From Bifidobacterium pseudolongum subsp. globosum (GTDB taxonomy: Bacteria; Actinomycetota; Actinomycetes; Actinomycetales; Bifidobacteriaceae): DNA of 64,000 nt. The translations under genes and the position numbers were made by a program. Shown one piece after another: positions 37,055-49,667 of the stretch (position 1 is the first letter of the stretch; each line of letters opens with the position of its first letter). The notes beneath the pieces were generated by a model. It saw nothing but the letters and a program-made list of their open reading frames with translations. It was not told the origin of the DNA and did not search any database. The stretch spans positions 1-64,000 of the forward strand of contig NZ_RYUH01000009.1 of assembly GCF_004155535.1 (NCBI RefSeq), in the 5' to 3' direction.

Positions 37055-38584
37055 TCAGCCGCGGGCCTGCACGTAGGCCTCGTAGACCTGCGGGGTGGGG
37101 GTACCGGTCTGCACCGCGTCGATCGAAATCGGCCAGTCGGGCGCGTCATCTACGCCGCTGAGCACCCAGGCAGCCTGCCTTGCCGCGCCGATCGCCACAT
37201 ATTCGTCGGTCGCCGGGCACGAGACATCCATGCCCAGGATGCACGGCGCAAGCGTGCGGATGGCCAAGGACTTGGCACCGCCGCCGATCAGCAGGATCCG
37301 GTCGATCTGCGCGCCGAGCGAGCGGATCAGTTCCATGCAGTCGCGCTGCGAGCACAGCAGGCCTTCCACGAAGGCGCGCGCCACGTTGCGGCGTTCGGTG
37401 TTGCGCAGCGTCATGCCACTCAGCGTGGCCGTGGCGTCGGGGCGGTTCGGCGTGCGTTCGCCGTCGAAATACGGCACGAGGGTCATGCCGCCGGCGCCGG
37501 GGTGCGAGTCGAGGGCGAGCTTGGTCAGCTCGTCGTAATCCACGTCGAGCATCGCGCGCGCGGCATCCAGGATGCGCGAGGCGTTGATCGTGCACGCGAG
37601 GGGCAGGAAGTGCCCGGTGCAGTCGGCGAATCCGGAGACCGAACCGCTCAGGTCGTAGACGAGCTGCTCGCTGATCGCAGCGGCCACGCCCGAGGTGCCA
37701 AGCGAGACGGATACATCGCCCACGGCCATGCCCAGGCCCAGCGAGGCCATCGCGTTGTCGCCGCCACCGGGCGCGATGATGCATCCGCCGGGCACTTGCG
37801 CGCCGGCGATGGATGGGTCCGCGTTGACCGGCGCCACTTGGTTCGGCCCAAGCACGCGGGGCAGCACGATGCGTTCGGCATGTTCGGTGGCGGCGGCGCC
37901 CGGTGTGGTGGCGTCGTCGGACTGCAGGCCCAGCGCGAGCAGGTCGCGGCGGTAGGTGTTGGATGCGGCGTCGAAGTACAGGGTGCCCGAAGCGTCGGAA
38001 CGGTCGGTGAACAGGGCGTCGAGATGCGCGTTTTCGCCCGGCTGCACGGGGCCGAAGCCGGCGATGCGCCAGCTCAGCCAGTCGTGCGGCAGGCAGACGG
38101 CGGCGATGCGCGCCGCGTTCGCCGGCTCATGCTGCGCCACCCACTTGATCTTGGTGAGTGTGTACGAGGCGACAGGGGAGGAGCCGACGGCCTTCACCCA
38201 GCGTTCGACACCACGCGTGTGCGGATCTTCCGGTTCGCCCTCGGCGGCAGGGGTTGCGCCGAGCTCGTTGATGAGCGCTTCGGCCTGCGGTGCCGAGCTT
38301 GTGTCGTTCCACAGCATCGCGTCGCGGATCACGCGGCCCTGTTCGTCGAGCGCCACCATGCCGTGCTGCTGTCCGCCGACGGCGATCGCCGCCACGTCAT
38401 CGAGGCCGCCGGCCTGCGAGGCGGCCTCCTGGAACGCGCGCCACCAGTGTTCGGGGTTGACGGTGGATCCGTCGGGGTGCTTGGCCTGGCCGAAGCGCAC
38501 CAGTTCGCCGGTCGCGGCATCGGTGACGCGCACCTTGCATGATTGGGTCGAAGTGTCGACGCCGGCCACGAGAACTCTGTCCAT
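37055..38584 (-). CDS. xylB: Xylulokinase
   Basis: XylB phosphorylates D-xylulose to xylulose 5-phosphate, which enters the bifid shunt. The 509-residue FGGY-family kinase starts with the phosphate-binding GVDTSTQSCKV. It contains VGGQQHGMV and WNDTSSAPQA in the sugar-binding region and the ATP-site motif GGGAKS near the carboxyl end. The ATG at 38582-38584 follows AAAGGAG. It is divergent from the ROK regulator and shares its operator region. Confidence 0.95.
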   Translation of the reverse strand: MDRVLVAGVDTSTQSCKVRVTDAATGELVRFGQAKHPDGSTVNPEHWWRAFQEAASQAGGLDDVAAIAVGGQQHGMVALDEQGRVIRDAMLWNDTSSAPQAEALINELGATPAAEGEPEDPHTRGVERWVKAVGSSPVASYTLTKIKWVAQHEPANAARIAAVCLPHDWLSWRIAGFGPVQPGENAHLDALFTDRSDASGTLYFDAASNTYRRDLLALGLQSDDATTPGAAATEHAERIVLPRVLGPNQVAPVNADPSIAGAQVPGGCIIAPGGGDNAMASLGLGMAVGDVSVSLGTSGVAAAISEQLVYDLSGSVSGFADCTGHFLPLACTINASRILDAARAMLDVDYDELTKLALDSHPGAGGMTLVPYFDGERTPNRPDATATLSGMTLRNTERRNVARAFVEGLLCSQRDCMELIRSLGAQIDRILLIGGGAKSLAIRTLAPCILGMDVSCPATDEYVAIGAARQAAWVLSGVDDAPDWPISIDAVQTGTPTPQVYEAYVQARG

Positions 38585-38660
38585 GAGATGACTCCTTTAC
38601 TCGCCCACCCGATGGCTGCGGCGCACTGCGGCGTGCGTGGCGCGACATGCGGGTGGCCTA

Positions 38661-38683
38661 TATAGTTAGATGAATAAACTATA
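38661..38683. promoter_or_regulatory. Palindromic operator between xylB and the ROK gene
   Basis: The 7-bp arms tatagtt and aactata are separated by nine bases. The left half plus spacer start (tatagttaga) is identical to the xylA site at 26781. The position between divergent genes suits autoregulation and control of xylB by the ROK protein. Confidence 0.65.
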
Positions 38684-38773
38684 ATGGGTAGTGTAGCATA
38701 ACATATGTTGGCGTAGCAATATCCACGCGGGGTGGGGCGTGGCGCAACGATCAGGCAGAGCAAAGGAGTGTCC

Positions 38774-39994
38774 ATGGCGGCTTTGAAGCGCATCAACCAG
38801 GATGACCTACGCAACCACAACCTCTCCGTGGTGCTCAACACGATGCTCCGTTCCACAAGCGCGTTCAGCCGCGCCGATCTGGCCAAGGAGACGGGGCTCA
38901 CGAAGGCCACGATGTCGCTGCTTATCTCCATGCTCATCGAGCACCGCATCGTCAAGGAGGGCGCGCCGCTCGTCCAGTCGGTGTACGGCCGGCCCAGCAC
39001 GCCGTTGAGCATCGCGGGCGGCAGTGTGTGCGGCATCGGCATCCAGATCAACACCGACGGCTACGGCTACGTGGTGCTCGACCTCGACGGCAGCGTGGTG
39101 GCAGAACGCTGGATCGCGCGCGACCTGCATGACGCCGACGCCGACGCGCTGTTCGGAGAACTTGACGCGATGCTCTCCGAACAGGAGAGGACGCTGCACG
39201 CGCAAAACTACATGATCGCCGGCGTGGGCCTTGCCCTGCCCGGTCTGGTGACCGAGGACGGCCACCTGCTGATGGCGCGCAACCTGGGATGGGAAGACCT
39301 CGACCTGAGCCGCTTCGACCTGATCCGCCATTTCGACGTGACCGTAGCGAACGAGTCCAACATGGCCGCTGTGGCGCAGCTGCCCGGGTACGCCACACAG
39401 CGCACCGACGAGGGGATCGTGGGGCCCAACGGGTCGTTCCTGTATGTCTCGACCGACATCGGCATCGGCGGCGCAATCGTGCGCGCCGGCCGCGTGGTGA
39501 CCGGCGACCACGGCTTCGCCGGCGAGATTGGCCATCTTTCGGTGCAGATGGACGGCCCCGTCTGCCGTTGCGGGCGCCGCGGCTGCGTTGAGGCGTACGC
39601 GGGCCGGCGTTCGATGGTCGAGGCCGCCGGCGTGGCCACCGGCAACGACGCCGCGTCCCTTGAGGCGATCGACGAATTCACCCGGCGTGTGGAGGCGGGC
39701 GATCCGGTCGCCACCGCGGTGTTCGCCGACGCCGGCCATGCCATGACGTCGATGCTCACATCGGTCATCAACCTCGCCGACCTCGACACTGTGATCATCG
39801 GCGGCAATTGGGCCCGCGTGCCCGCAGACATGCTTGCGCGCATGGCGGCGCGCATCCAGGACCGCATCCTCGCGCGCGGCACGCTCAACGTGCGCCTGCT
39901 GCGCGCCTCGGGCGTCTCTCGCCCGGCGTTGTTCGGCGCCGCGCAGACCGGCCTGCGTGACTTCATCGACAACCCGCTGCGCTACCTCAACTGA
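38774..39994 (+). CDS. ROK-family regulator (XylR-like)
   Basis: The 406-residue protein joins an amino-terminal winged helix (SRADLAKETGLTKATMSLLISMLI) to a ROK sugar-sensing domain with DGYGYVVLDLDG, the GEIGH segment (FAGEIGHLSV) and the zinc motif CRCGRRGCVE. Such XylR-type proteins repress xylose genes and release DNA when xylose binds. AAAGGAG sets the start at 38774. It is divergent from xylB with a palindrome in between, and related sites lie before xylA and the transporter. Confidence 0.92.
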   Translation: MAALKRINQDDLRNHNLSVVLNTMLRSTSAFSRADLAKETGLTKATMSLLISMLIEHRIVKEGAPLVQSVYGRPSTPLSIAGGSVCGIGIQINTDGYGYVVLDLDGSVVAERWIARDLHDADADALFGELDAMLSEQERTLHAQNYMIAGVGLALPGLVTEDGHLLMARNLGWEDLDLSRFDLIRHFDVTVANESNMAAVAQLPGYATQRTDEGIVGPNGSFLYVSTDIGIGGAIVRAGRVVTGDHGFAGEIGHLSVQMDGPVCRCGRRGCVEAYAGRRSMVEAAGVATGNDAASLEAIDEFTRRVEAGDPVATAVFADAGHAMTSMLTSVINLADLDTVIIGGNWARVPADMLARMAARIQDRILARGTLNVRLLRASGVSRPALFGAAQTGLRDFIDNPLRYLN

Positions 39995-40066
39995 ACGCGT
40001 CCGCGCGTATCTCAGTATGCAGTCCGTATAGTGGCCGTCTCGCGGTGCGGTGCTACGCTGTCTTGC

Positions 40067-40103
40067 GGCGTCCCCGCCCGAGCTGCGCAGGTCAAGGGAC
40101 GCC
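40067..40103 (+). promoter_or_regulatory. Leader hairpin before the ECF S component
   Basis: ggcgtccc pairs with gggacgcc around a 21-base loop, 54 bp before the start of the gene. I looked for a thiamine pyrophosphate riboswitch core (ctgaga and related blocks) and did not find it. The hairpin may be a terminator for the upstream gene or an unrecognised control element. Confidence 0.3.
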
Positions 40104-40156
40104 GGCAGATCGCCAAAGTCATGCTGTGCGCAGTGCCGTGAGGAAGAGGGACTTCC

Positions 40157-40816
40157 ATGGTCGACCATACCCAACAACCAACCCCTGTCCGTTCCCGCGC
40201 CCGCCTGCGCTGGACGCCCGCCGACATCGCCGTGGCCGCCGCGCTCGGCGTGGCCGCCGGCATCATCTTCTGGGGATTCAATTTCGCATACAGTTCGATT
40301 TCGCCGGTCCTGGGAGGCCTGCTGCCGGGATTCGCGAGCATCCTGCACGGCGTCTGGTATTTCTCCGGCACGCTCGCCGTGCTCATCCTGCGCAAGCCCG
40401 GATCCGCGATCTTCGTCAACCTGGTGGGCTGCGCGGCCGAGATGGTGCTCGGCAACAGCTTCTCGTTCGGGTTCATCTTCCTTTCGGCGGCGCTGCAGGG
40501 CCTGTTCGCCGAATTGCCGTTCGCCGTCACGCGCTACCGCGTGTTCAATCTGCCGATGGCCATGCTTTCGGGCCTGTGCACGGGCATCGAATACGGCGTG
40601 TACCTGATGCTGTTCCGCTATCAGGGCGTGGCGTGGTTCAGCCCGCGCGGCATCATCCACATGATCAGCGAAGTGGTGGGCGGTGTGTTGATCGCCGGCG
40701 TGTTCTCGTGGTTCCTGTATATCGCCATCGCCAAGACGGGCGTGCTCGACCGCTTCGCCTCGGGGCGCGCGGTTCGCTTCGCCGACCGCCAGAAGGCCGT
40801 GCAACCGCTCGACTGA
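40157..40816 (+). CDS. ECF transporter S component, YkoE-like
   Basis: The 219-residue membrane protein has about six hydrophobic segments and resembles the YkoE family of substrate-binding S components for thiamine precursors (the opening WTPADIAVAAALGVAAGIIFWGF and the GNSFSFGFIFLSAALQG region). The usual partners YkoD and YkoC are not next to it, so it must use a shared energising module elsewhere or have lost it. GGAAGAGGGAC precedes the ATG at 40157. Substrate assignment comes from family resemblance only. Confidence 0.75.
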   Translation: MVDHTQQPTPVRSRARLRWTPADIAVAAALGVAAGIIFWGFNFAYSSISPVLGGLLPGFASILHGVWYFSGTLAVLILRKPGSAIFVNLVGCAAEMVLGNSFSFGFIFLSAALQGLFAELPFAVTRYRVFNLPMAMLSGLCTGIEYGVYLMLFRYQGVAWFSPRGIIHMISEVVGGVLIAGVFSWFLYIAIAKTGVLDRFASGRAVRFADRQKAVQPLD

Positions 40817-41009
40817 GCTGCGTTCCGTTCCATATTGTGCATGTATGACGCCCGCCCCCCGAGGTGGGCGTCATGCTTATGCGCGTATCACTACGCAAGA
40901 TGGATTGTGCGCGGAAAGTACGCTCACGGCATACACTGGAATTGATCGTGCCCATCGCAGTGTCTGGGCGCGCGCCTGAGAGTGAGCGGAGAAGAAGTAA
41001 GGAAGGCTC

Positions 41010-41924
41010 ATGCTTGACGATCGCACAATCCTGTACGCATCGCCCGAACCGGGTACGCAGACCGAGCTGATCAATCCCAACGAGATCGCGGCCATGGCGA
41101 AGAAGCCGGCCCCACGCAAGCCCGACCACGACGACGACCATCCGATGTACGTGCGCATGGTCCTCGGGTCGCTCGCTGTGCTCGCGGTATTCGCGCTGAT
41201 CATGGTCGGCATCATGGTCGCCAACCAGCGCCGCGAACAGCAGGTCGCGCTCTACCGCACGCAATGCGAACACGCGATGAGCGGACTCGAAAGCAAGCGC
41301 ACCGCCTACACCCAGCTGCGTGAAGGCGACGGCGCGCAGGCAGGCACCATTTCCGACATCCAGGTGGACGACACCGCCACCATCCGCGCGCTTGACGAAC
41401 AGCTCAGCGCCACGATGCCCGAGCGGATCACCTGCGATGTGGCCAGCGCCGCGCAATACAACGACCGCCTGCGGCTCATCGACGAGCACAGCGAATGGTT
41501 CGACGCGCACACCGCATCGCTGCAGTCCGCGGTGGATGGCGTCACCGCGTCGAAGCAGAGCAAGGATCTGGCGGACCGCCGTGAGACATTCAGCGCGACG
41601 CTGCGCGAAGTGCAGACGACGCTCGACCTGACGCGCGGCAACGTGGCCGACAATGCGACGTGGGACGACCTGTCGAAGCTGCTCGCCTCGGCGCAGCAGG
41701 CGCATGACGCGGGGGACATGGGGCGCATGGAGGCGCTTGAAAGCGAACTGAGCGCCGCCGTCGAACGCGTGAACGCCTCGCGCGACCAGAAAATCGCCGA
41801 CGACGAACGGAAGGCCGCCGAACAGCAGCGCCGCGCCGCCGAGGAGAAGACGAAGCAGGAGCAGCAACGCGCCGAACAGGACAAGCAGAAGCAAGACAAG
41901 CAGAACCAGCAGAAGAAGGACTGA
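41010..41924 (+). CDS. Membrane-anchored coiled-coil protein, unknown function
   Basis: I do not recognise this 304-residue protein. It has a charged cytoplasmic amino part of about 48 residues, one membrane segment (about 50-72, [20 protein letters not shown]) and a long external part rich in Glu, Gln, Ala and Lys. The last 50 residues are almost only Lys, Gln, Glu, Asp and Ala and should form a coiled coil. AAGGAAGG precedes the ATG. It stands alone between the S component and rpmE. Confidence 0.7.
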   Translation: MLDDRTILYASPEPGTQTELINPNEIAAMAKKPAPRKPDHDDDHPMYVRMVLGSLAVLAVFALIMVGIMVANQRREQQVALYRTQCEHAMSGLESKRTAYTQLREGDGAQAGTISDIQVDDTATIRALDEQLSATMPERITCDVASAAQYNDRLRLIDEHSEWFDAHTASLQSAVDGVTASKQSKDLADRRETFSATLREVQTTLDLTRGNVADNATWDDLSKLLASAQQAHDAGDMGRMEALESELSAAVERVNASRDQKIADDERKAAEQQRRAAEEKTKQEQQRAEQDKQKQDKQNQQKKD

Positions 41925-42154
41925 GCCGCCGCGCCGTGTATCGCGCCTCGCCGGTTCGCAACGGTCCGGGAATACCACGGCCGCCGTGCTGTTGGGTAGT
42001 AATGGCGAGGCTGACCGGCATGCCCGACAGGGCGTGTGGGGAGGCTTTGGCCTGCGGCCCCCGTCCAACGGGGTCGTACAATGGCATGTATCCGGTTCAC
42101 GCCTGCCATTGGGGCATGGCGACCCGGGTCCCCCGTATCTTTAGGAGACAAATT

Positions 42155-42367
42155 ATGCAGCAGGGTATCCATCCTGATTATCACGCAGTGCAGGTCACTT
42201 GCTCGTGCGGTAACACCTTCGTCACCAAGTCGACCGCCAAGGGCGATCACATGACTGTTGACGTGTGCTCGAAGTGCCACCCGTTCTACACCGGCAAGCA
42301 GAAGATTCTCGACACCGGTGGCCGCGTGGCTCGCTTCGAGAAGCGCTACGGCAAGAAGAGCAACTGA
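42155..42367 (+). CDS. rpmE: 50S ribosomal protein L31
   Basis: The 70-residue protein is a full L31 with the zinc-binding cysteines (CSCG and CSKCHPFY), so it is the zinc form of the protein. It starts [10 protein letters not shown], as in the family. TAGGAGAC lies before the ATG at 42155, which fixes the start against the much longer open frame. A strong terminator follows. Confidence 0.97.
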   Translation: MQQGIHPDYHAVQVTCSCGNTFVTKSTAKGDHMTVDVCSKCHPFYTGKQKILDTGGRVARFEKRYGKKSN

Positions 42368-42381
42368 TTCTTCCGCGTGGT

Positions 42382-42417
42382 ATGAACAACGCCAGCCTTC
42401 GGGCTGGCGTTGTTCAT
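42382..42417 (+). terminator. rpmE terminator
   Basis: A perfect 16-bp stem closes on a ttcg tetraloop, 14 bp after the stop codon. It lacks a long T run but is very stable. Confidence 0.82.
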
Positions 42418-42705
42418 ATCTGGTGGCATATGCCCCTATGCCGCATGCCCCATGGGCCCTATGCGGTCGCGCCGCCAATTGTCGCAAAAATCTTGCGCCC
42501 TACGTGTTTTCGGTCGGTTGGCGTCCGTTTGCGACCGAAATCACGTATGTGCTCCGTGATTTGAGACAGTTACGGGCTGCAACTGTCCGAAAACACGGAA
42601 CGCCACCGTTTTTTCGGACGGACAGGGCCGGTTGTCGGTCGTGCTGCTAGACTTATGCCGTTGGTCGCATCGGCCGCGGGACCTCCGCACGGCGCGGCAC
42701 AGCGT
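42418..42705. other. Structured non-coding region before tRNA-Met
   Basis: I see no gene in this stretch. It holds two long hairpins. The first, 42501-42547, pairs tacgtg...ttcggtcg with cgaccgaa...cacgta. The second, 42585-42619, pairs gtccgaaaa with ttttcggac. The tRNA promoter probably lies near a tagact hexamer around 42649-42654. The hairpins do not look like the terminator of rpmE, which already has one, so a small RNA or a leader is possible. Confidence 0.5.
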
Positions 42706-42779
42706 GGGGCCTTAGCTCAGTCGGTTAGAGCATCGGACTCATAATCCGCCGGTCCAGGGTTCAAGCCCCTGAGGCCCCA
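42706..42779 (+). tRNA. tRNA-Met (CAT)
   Basis: The cloverleaf folds by eye: acceptor ggggcct with aggcccc, D stem gctc/gagc, anticodon loop ctcataa with CAT at 42740-42742, and T arm cagggttcaagcccctg. The first pair of the anticodon stem is mismatched. CCA is not encoded. Elongator Met is the most likely identity, since the initiator has a different acceptor start; the lysidine-modified Ile tRNA also has CAT and cannot be excluded without identity elements. Confidence 0.9.
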
Positions 42780-42937
42780 CTTTCCTTTCGCCACCGGTGC
42801 AAACGGTGCAAACGGCACAGACTACCCAATTGGATAGGATGAAGCAGTTTGGTTATGAACGCACCGCGCACACGCATGACGAATGCGGGCATAAGGCCGA
42901 TTCGCACGGCGCACAGAGAAAAGGCACACAAGACCAT

Positions 42938-44032
42938 ATGGCAGACGAACAATTCCCCGCCGCACTCACCGCGCTCGAGGAGTACCGCAACATCGAACAG
43001 CAGATGGCACAGCCCGAGGCCGCGTCGAACCCAGACATCATGCGCAAGCTCGGCCGCCGCCACGCGCAGCTCGCCGGCATCGTGACCGCCTACCAGCAGT
43101 ACCGCGCGCTCACGGACGACCTTGAGGCGGCGCGCGAGATGGCGGAGGACGACGCCGACTTCGCCGCCGAGGCGAAACGCCTCGAAGACGAGCTGCCCGC
43201 CGCGCAGGAACGCCTGCGCACGGCGCTGATCCCGCGCGACCCGGACGATGCGCGCGACGTGATCATGGAGATCAAGGCCGGCACCGGCGGCGAAGAGGCC
43301 GCGCTGTTCGCTGGCGACCTGCTGCGCATGTACACGCGCTACGCCGAAAAGCGCGGGTGGAGCGTGACCGTGCAAAGCGAGAACGCGACCGAGCTCGGCG
43401 GCGTCAAAGACGTACAGCTCGCGATCCGCGCCAAAGGCACGCCTGCACCGGAAGACGGCGTGTGGGCGTCGCTCAAATACGAAGGCGGCGTGCACCGCGT
43501 GCAGCGCATCCCCGTGACCGAATCGCAGGGGCGCATCCAGACGTCCGCGGCCGGCGTGCTCGTGTTCCCCGAGGCCGACGAGGACGACGACGAGATCGAG
43601 ATCGACCCCAAGGACCTCAAGGTCGACATCTTCATGAGCTCCGGTCCGGGCGGCCAGTCCGTGAACACCACGTATTCCGCCGTGCGCATGACGCACATCC
43701 CCACCGGCATCGTGGTGAGCATGCAGGACGAGAAGTCGCAGATCCAGAACCGCGCGGCCGCGCTGCGCGTGCTCAAGAGCCGCCTGCTCGCCATGAAGCA
43801 CGAGCAGGAGGCCGCCGAAGCCGCCGACATGCGCCATTCACAGGTGCGCTCGCTGGACCGTTCCGAGCGCATCCGCACCTACAACTTCCCCGAGAACCGC
43901 ATTGTGGACCACCGCACCAACTACAAGGCCTACAATCTCGACGCCGTGCTCGACGGCGACCTGCAGGCGGTCATCGACAGCGATGTGCAGGCCGACGAAC
44001 AGCAGCGCCTGAAGCAGCAGAGCGAGCAGTGA
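42938..44032 (+). CDS. prfA: Peptide chain release factor 1
   Basis: RF1 recognises UAA and UAG and triggers peptide release. The 364-residue protein has the universal GGQ in [16 protein letters not shown] and the class I domain order. The ATG at 42938 ([10 protein letters not shown]) was chosen since it gives the normal length; codons upstream run into the tRNA. prmC, whose product methylates this GGQ glutamine, starts 49 bp downstream. Confidence 0.96.
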   Translation: MADEQFPAALTALEEYRNIEQQMAQPEAASNPDIMRKLGRRHAQLAGIVTAYQQYRALTDDLEAAREMAEDDADFAAEAKRLEDELPAAQERLRTALIPRDPDDARDVIMEIKAGTGGEEAALFAGDLLRMYTRYAEKRGWSVTVQSENATELGGVKDVQLAIRAKGTPAPEDGVWASLKYEGGVHRVQRIPVTESQGRIQTSAAGVLVFPEADEDDDEIEIDPKDLKVDIFMSSGPGGQSVNTTYSAVRMTHIPTGIVVSMQDEKSQIQNRAAALRVLKSRLLAMKHEQEAAEAADMRHSQVRSLDRSERIRTYNFPENRIVDHRTNYKAYNLDAVLDGDLQAVIDSDVQADEQQRLKQQSEQ

Positions 44033-44081
44033 CGCGCCGCGCGCACGACCGCACCAACCACCTGTGAGGAGACGGACCCCG

Positions 44082-45014
44082 ATGAACGAACAGACGCGAC
44101 CCATCGAATCCGACGCCCCCCGTATGGGCGCGGTCCTCGACGCCGCCGCCGCGCGTTTGGCGCGCGCGGGCGTCGACACCGCGCGCCACGACGCGAAGCT
44201 GCTGCTCGCCGCATCCGCCGGCCGTTCGCTGTCCGACGTGGACAAGGCCGTGCTCATGGACGACGCGTTCAGCCAATTCGCGCCGTCGCCCGAGGCACGC
44301 GATGCGTTCGAGTCCATGCTCGGCCGGCGCGAGTCGCGCGAACCGCTGCAGCACATCGTGGGCCATGCGCCGTTCCGCTACCTCGACCTCGACGTGGGCC
44401 CCGGTGTGTTCGTGCCGCGCCCCGAAACCGAGCTCGTGGTGCAGGAGGCGATCGACTGGATCACCGCGCACGGCCTCTACTCGCCGCGCGTCGTCGATCT
44501 GTGCGCGGGAAGCGGCGCGATCGGATTGGCGATCGCCACCGAAGTGCCCGGCGCGCAGGTGTGGGCCGTCGAGCTCGACACGCAGGCCGCGCAGTGGACG
44601 CGCCGCAACATGCACAAGGTGGGCGAGCGCTTCCCCGACCTTGTGGCGAACTATCACCTTGAAGTGGCCGACGCGACGTGCCCGGTCACGCTCGCCACGC
44701 TCGACGGCACCGCCGACGTGGTGATCAGCAATCCGCCGTACATTCCGCTGACGAATGTGCCGCAACAGCCCGAAGTGCGTGACTTCGACCCCGAAACCGC
44801 GCTCTACGGCGGTTCCGCCGACGGCATGATGATTCCCGAGCGCATCATCGTGCGCGCCGCCGCGCTTGTGCGCAAAGGCGGCCTGTTCGTCATGGAGCAC
44901 GACATCACGCAGGGCGACCGCACCGTCGCGTTCGCGCGCGCGAACGGATTCGCCGAAGCGCGCACGCACGCCGACCTGACCGGACGCCCGCGCTATCTGG
45001 TGGCCACCCGGTAG
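44082..45014 (+). CDS. prmC: Release factor glutamine methyltransferase
   Basis: PrmC N5-methylates the glutamine of the GGQ motif in release factors with S-adenosylmethionine. The 310-residue enzyme shows the SAM-binding VVDLCAGSGAIGLA and the catalytic NPPY (VVISNPPYIPL). An amino-terminal substrate-recognition domain precedes it. GAGGAGAC lies before the ATG at 44082. It follows its substrate gene prfA and is followed by tsaC. Confidence 0.95.
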   Translation: MNEQTRPIESDAPRMGAVLDAAAARLARAGVDTARHDAKLLLAASAGRSLSDVDKAVLMDDAFSQFAPSPEARDAFESMLGRRESREPLQHIVGHAPFRYLDLDVGPGVFVPRPETELVVQEAIDWITAHGLYSPRVVDLCAGSGAIGLAIATEVPGAQVWAVELDTQAAQWTRRNMHKVGERFPDLVANYHLEVADATCPVTLATLDGTADVVISNPPYIPLTNVPQQPEVRDFDPETALYGGSADGMMIPERIIVRAAALVRKGGLFVMEHDITQGDRTVAFARANGFAEARTHADLTGRPRYLVATR

Positions 45015-45095
45015 CGCGCGGCGGCTGGCGCGTTGGCCGATTGCCGTACTAGGTTGGAATGCAGCGCGCGAACATGGTGCAATGGAGGAGGCAGT

Positions 45096-45751
45096 ATGAG
45101 CCAGGTACGCAAAGCGGATGGGGAGTCGTTCGCACAGGCGAAGCAGATCATGGCGCGCGGCGGACTCGTGGTGATGCCCACCGACACCGTGTACGGCATT
45201 GTGTGCGACCCGTGCAACCCGGAGGCGATCGCGCGCGTCTATGAAGCGAAGGGGCGCCCGCAATACAAGGCGCTGCAGGTGATCATGGCCTCGGTCGACG
45301 ACCTCGACGCACTCGGGCTCGAATTGCCCGCGCCGCTCAACCGGCTCGCCGCGCAATTCCTGCCCGGCGCGTTCTCGCCGATCGCCGTGGCGCGCGAGGG
45401 CAGTCCGCTCGCCACTGTGCGCGTGGCGGCGAACGGCGCACGCACGCAGGGCATCCGCGTGCCGAACAGCGCCACCGCGCTCGCCATGCTGCGCGTGACC
45501 GGCCCGGTCGCCGCGTCGAGCGCGAACCGTTCGGGCGAGCAGAGCGCGCATTGCGTGCAGGAGGCGGTCGATGCGCTGGGCGATGCGATCGATCTGTATA
45601 TCGACGGCGGCGCGACGGCCGGGCATGTGGCAAGCACCGTTGTGGCGGCCGACCCGCACGGGCGCGACGGCATCGAGATCCTGCGCGAAGGCGTGATCCC
45701 GGCCGCGGTGATCCGCCGCGCGATCCACCTCAACGGCGGTGGTCTGGGCGC

Positions 45752-45755
<4 letters not shown>
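45096..45755 (+). CDS. tsaC: L-threonylcarbamoyladenylate synthase (Sua5/YrdC)
   Basis: The enzyme makes threonylcarbamoyl-AMP for the t6A modification of tRNAs that read ANN codons. The 219-residue protein has the YrdC fold with GGLVVMPTDTVYGI and the conserved SSANRSGE segment. GGAGGAGG sets the start at 45096. Its stop overlaps the next gene by four bases. Confidence 0.93.
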
Positions 45756-48521
<2,766 letters not shown>

Positions 48522-48544
48522 CGGCACAGAGAGACCAATGGATA

Positions 48545-48583
48545 GGGGCCGCGCACATGCATGCCATGCAAGTGCGCGGCCCC
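48545..48583 (+). terminator. guaB terminator
   Basis: ggggccgcgcac (48545-48556) pairs perfectly with gtgcgcggcccc (48572-48583), 24 bp after the guaB stop. Confidence 0.75.
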
Positions 48584-48647
48584 TGCCATATGCCATGTCC
48601 GGCATGCACATATAACAACAAATAAAAACAAGAGAAGGGAAACGACA

Positions 48648-49490
48648 ATGACACAGCATCATGTGGTTGGGAACAAGGCCGTTGCGGCGTTGCTGGCCGT
48701 GGGCCTCGCCGTCTCCATGGGGGCGTGCGGCGGCAACGGCGCGCAGGACCAGCCGTCCGGCGCGGGCTCGGCGAGCACGGCGGGGGAGTCCCGCGTGTCC
48801 AAGGCCACGGCGACGTTCTTCGATTCGAAGACGGAGATCCCGGCGGAACAGGCGTTCGTCACGAAGAGCGTGTGGTTCGACAAGGGGAGCGGGGAAGATC
48901 TGGGCGAAGACGCGGCGGTCGACTACATCTATGTGTTCGACGGCAGCGGCGGGGTCACGGCATACCAGACCGGGTATGAGCCGACGGACACGGGCATTGG
49001 CGCGGTCACGACCACCTACGGTGATCTGCTCGGGCTTTCCGAGGACGGTCTCATCCGGCTCGCGAAGGACCGCGACAAGGACTGCTTCGACAACGCGCGC
49101 GAAAACTACCTGTCCACGAGCGCGAAGTTCTTCGCGGACAAGGCCGAACAGGACACTGCCAAAGCCGAGGAGATCACCAAGAAGGGCGAGGAGTTCCAGA
49201 AGACCCTCAGCAAGATGGAGTACGAGGAACCGGCGGCCAAGCCGTTCTATCTGAAAGCCAACAGCTCCGAGGAGATGTTGAGCTTCCAGATCCGCCGCTT
49301 CAACGAGCAGAGTGCGGCCCACTACCTGGAGGGCAGCGGTGATGCGGAGACGTTTGCAACGGTGAACACGGACCTGGACCTGGAGCCGACCGACGCCGTG
49401 CAGCTCGATGGCATGCGTCTGCAGGGCTACAGCCGCATCGTCACGTCGGTGGGGCCGGACAACAAGGGATTCACTGGCATGGAGAAGTGA
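48648..49490 (+). CDS. Putative lipoprotein, unknown function
   Basis: The 280-residue protein has a lipoprotein signal ending SMGAC, with Cys 27 as the anchored residue, then a Gly/Ser/Ala-rich linker. I do not recognise the external domain. It contains VWFDKGSGEDLG and DYIYVFDGSGGVTAYQTGYEP, and a helical charged middle (AEQDTAKAEEITKKGEEFQ). An AGAAGGGAA site precedes the ATG at 48648. It lies between guaB and the VWA surface protein with its own promoter region. Confidence 0.75.
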   Translation: MTQHHVVGNKAVAALLAVGLAVSMGACGGNGAQDQPSGAGSASTAGESRVSKATATFFDSKTEIPAEQAFVTKSVWFDKGSGEDLGEDAAVDYIYVFDGSGGVTAYQTGYEPTDTGIGAVTTTYGDLLGLSEDGLIRLAKDRDKDCFDNARENYLSTSAKFFADKAEQDTAKAEEITKKGEEFQKTLSKMEYEEPAAKPFYLKANSSEEMLSFQIRRFNEQSAAHYLEGSGDAETFATVNTDLDLEPTDAVQLDGMRLQGYSRIVTSVGPDNKGFTGMEK

Positions 49491-49667
49491 TGCTTTCCGG
49501 CACGTGGACGCCGTTTGTTGGGTTTAGGATTGTCATCTGCTACTGTGGGCGCCAACGTATTCGTTCACTATGGGAGAACATCTCCGACAACGGAGAATAC
49601 GCAAAAGTCTAATAAAACCGCGTAATTGCAGCGGTTTGCAACAGTAGAGGCAGTGAAGGAACTGTTC

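Noticed and set aside
40000..40156. Possible thiamine riboswitch before the YkoE-like gene
   Set aside because: The conserved ctgaga and related blocks were not found. Only a simple hairpin is seen.
38807..40804. Open frame of 665 codons on the minus strand
   Set aside because: It lies across the ROK regulator, a gap and the S component, and only mirrors their codon pattern.
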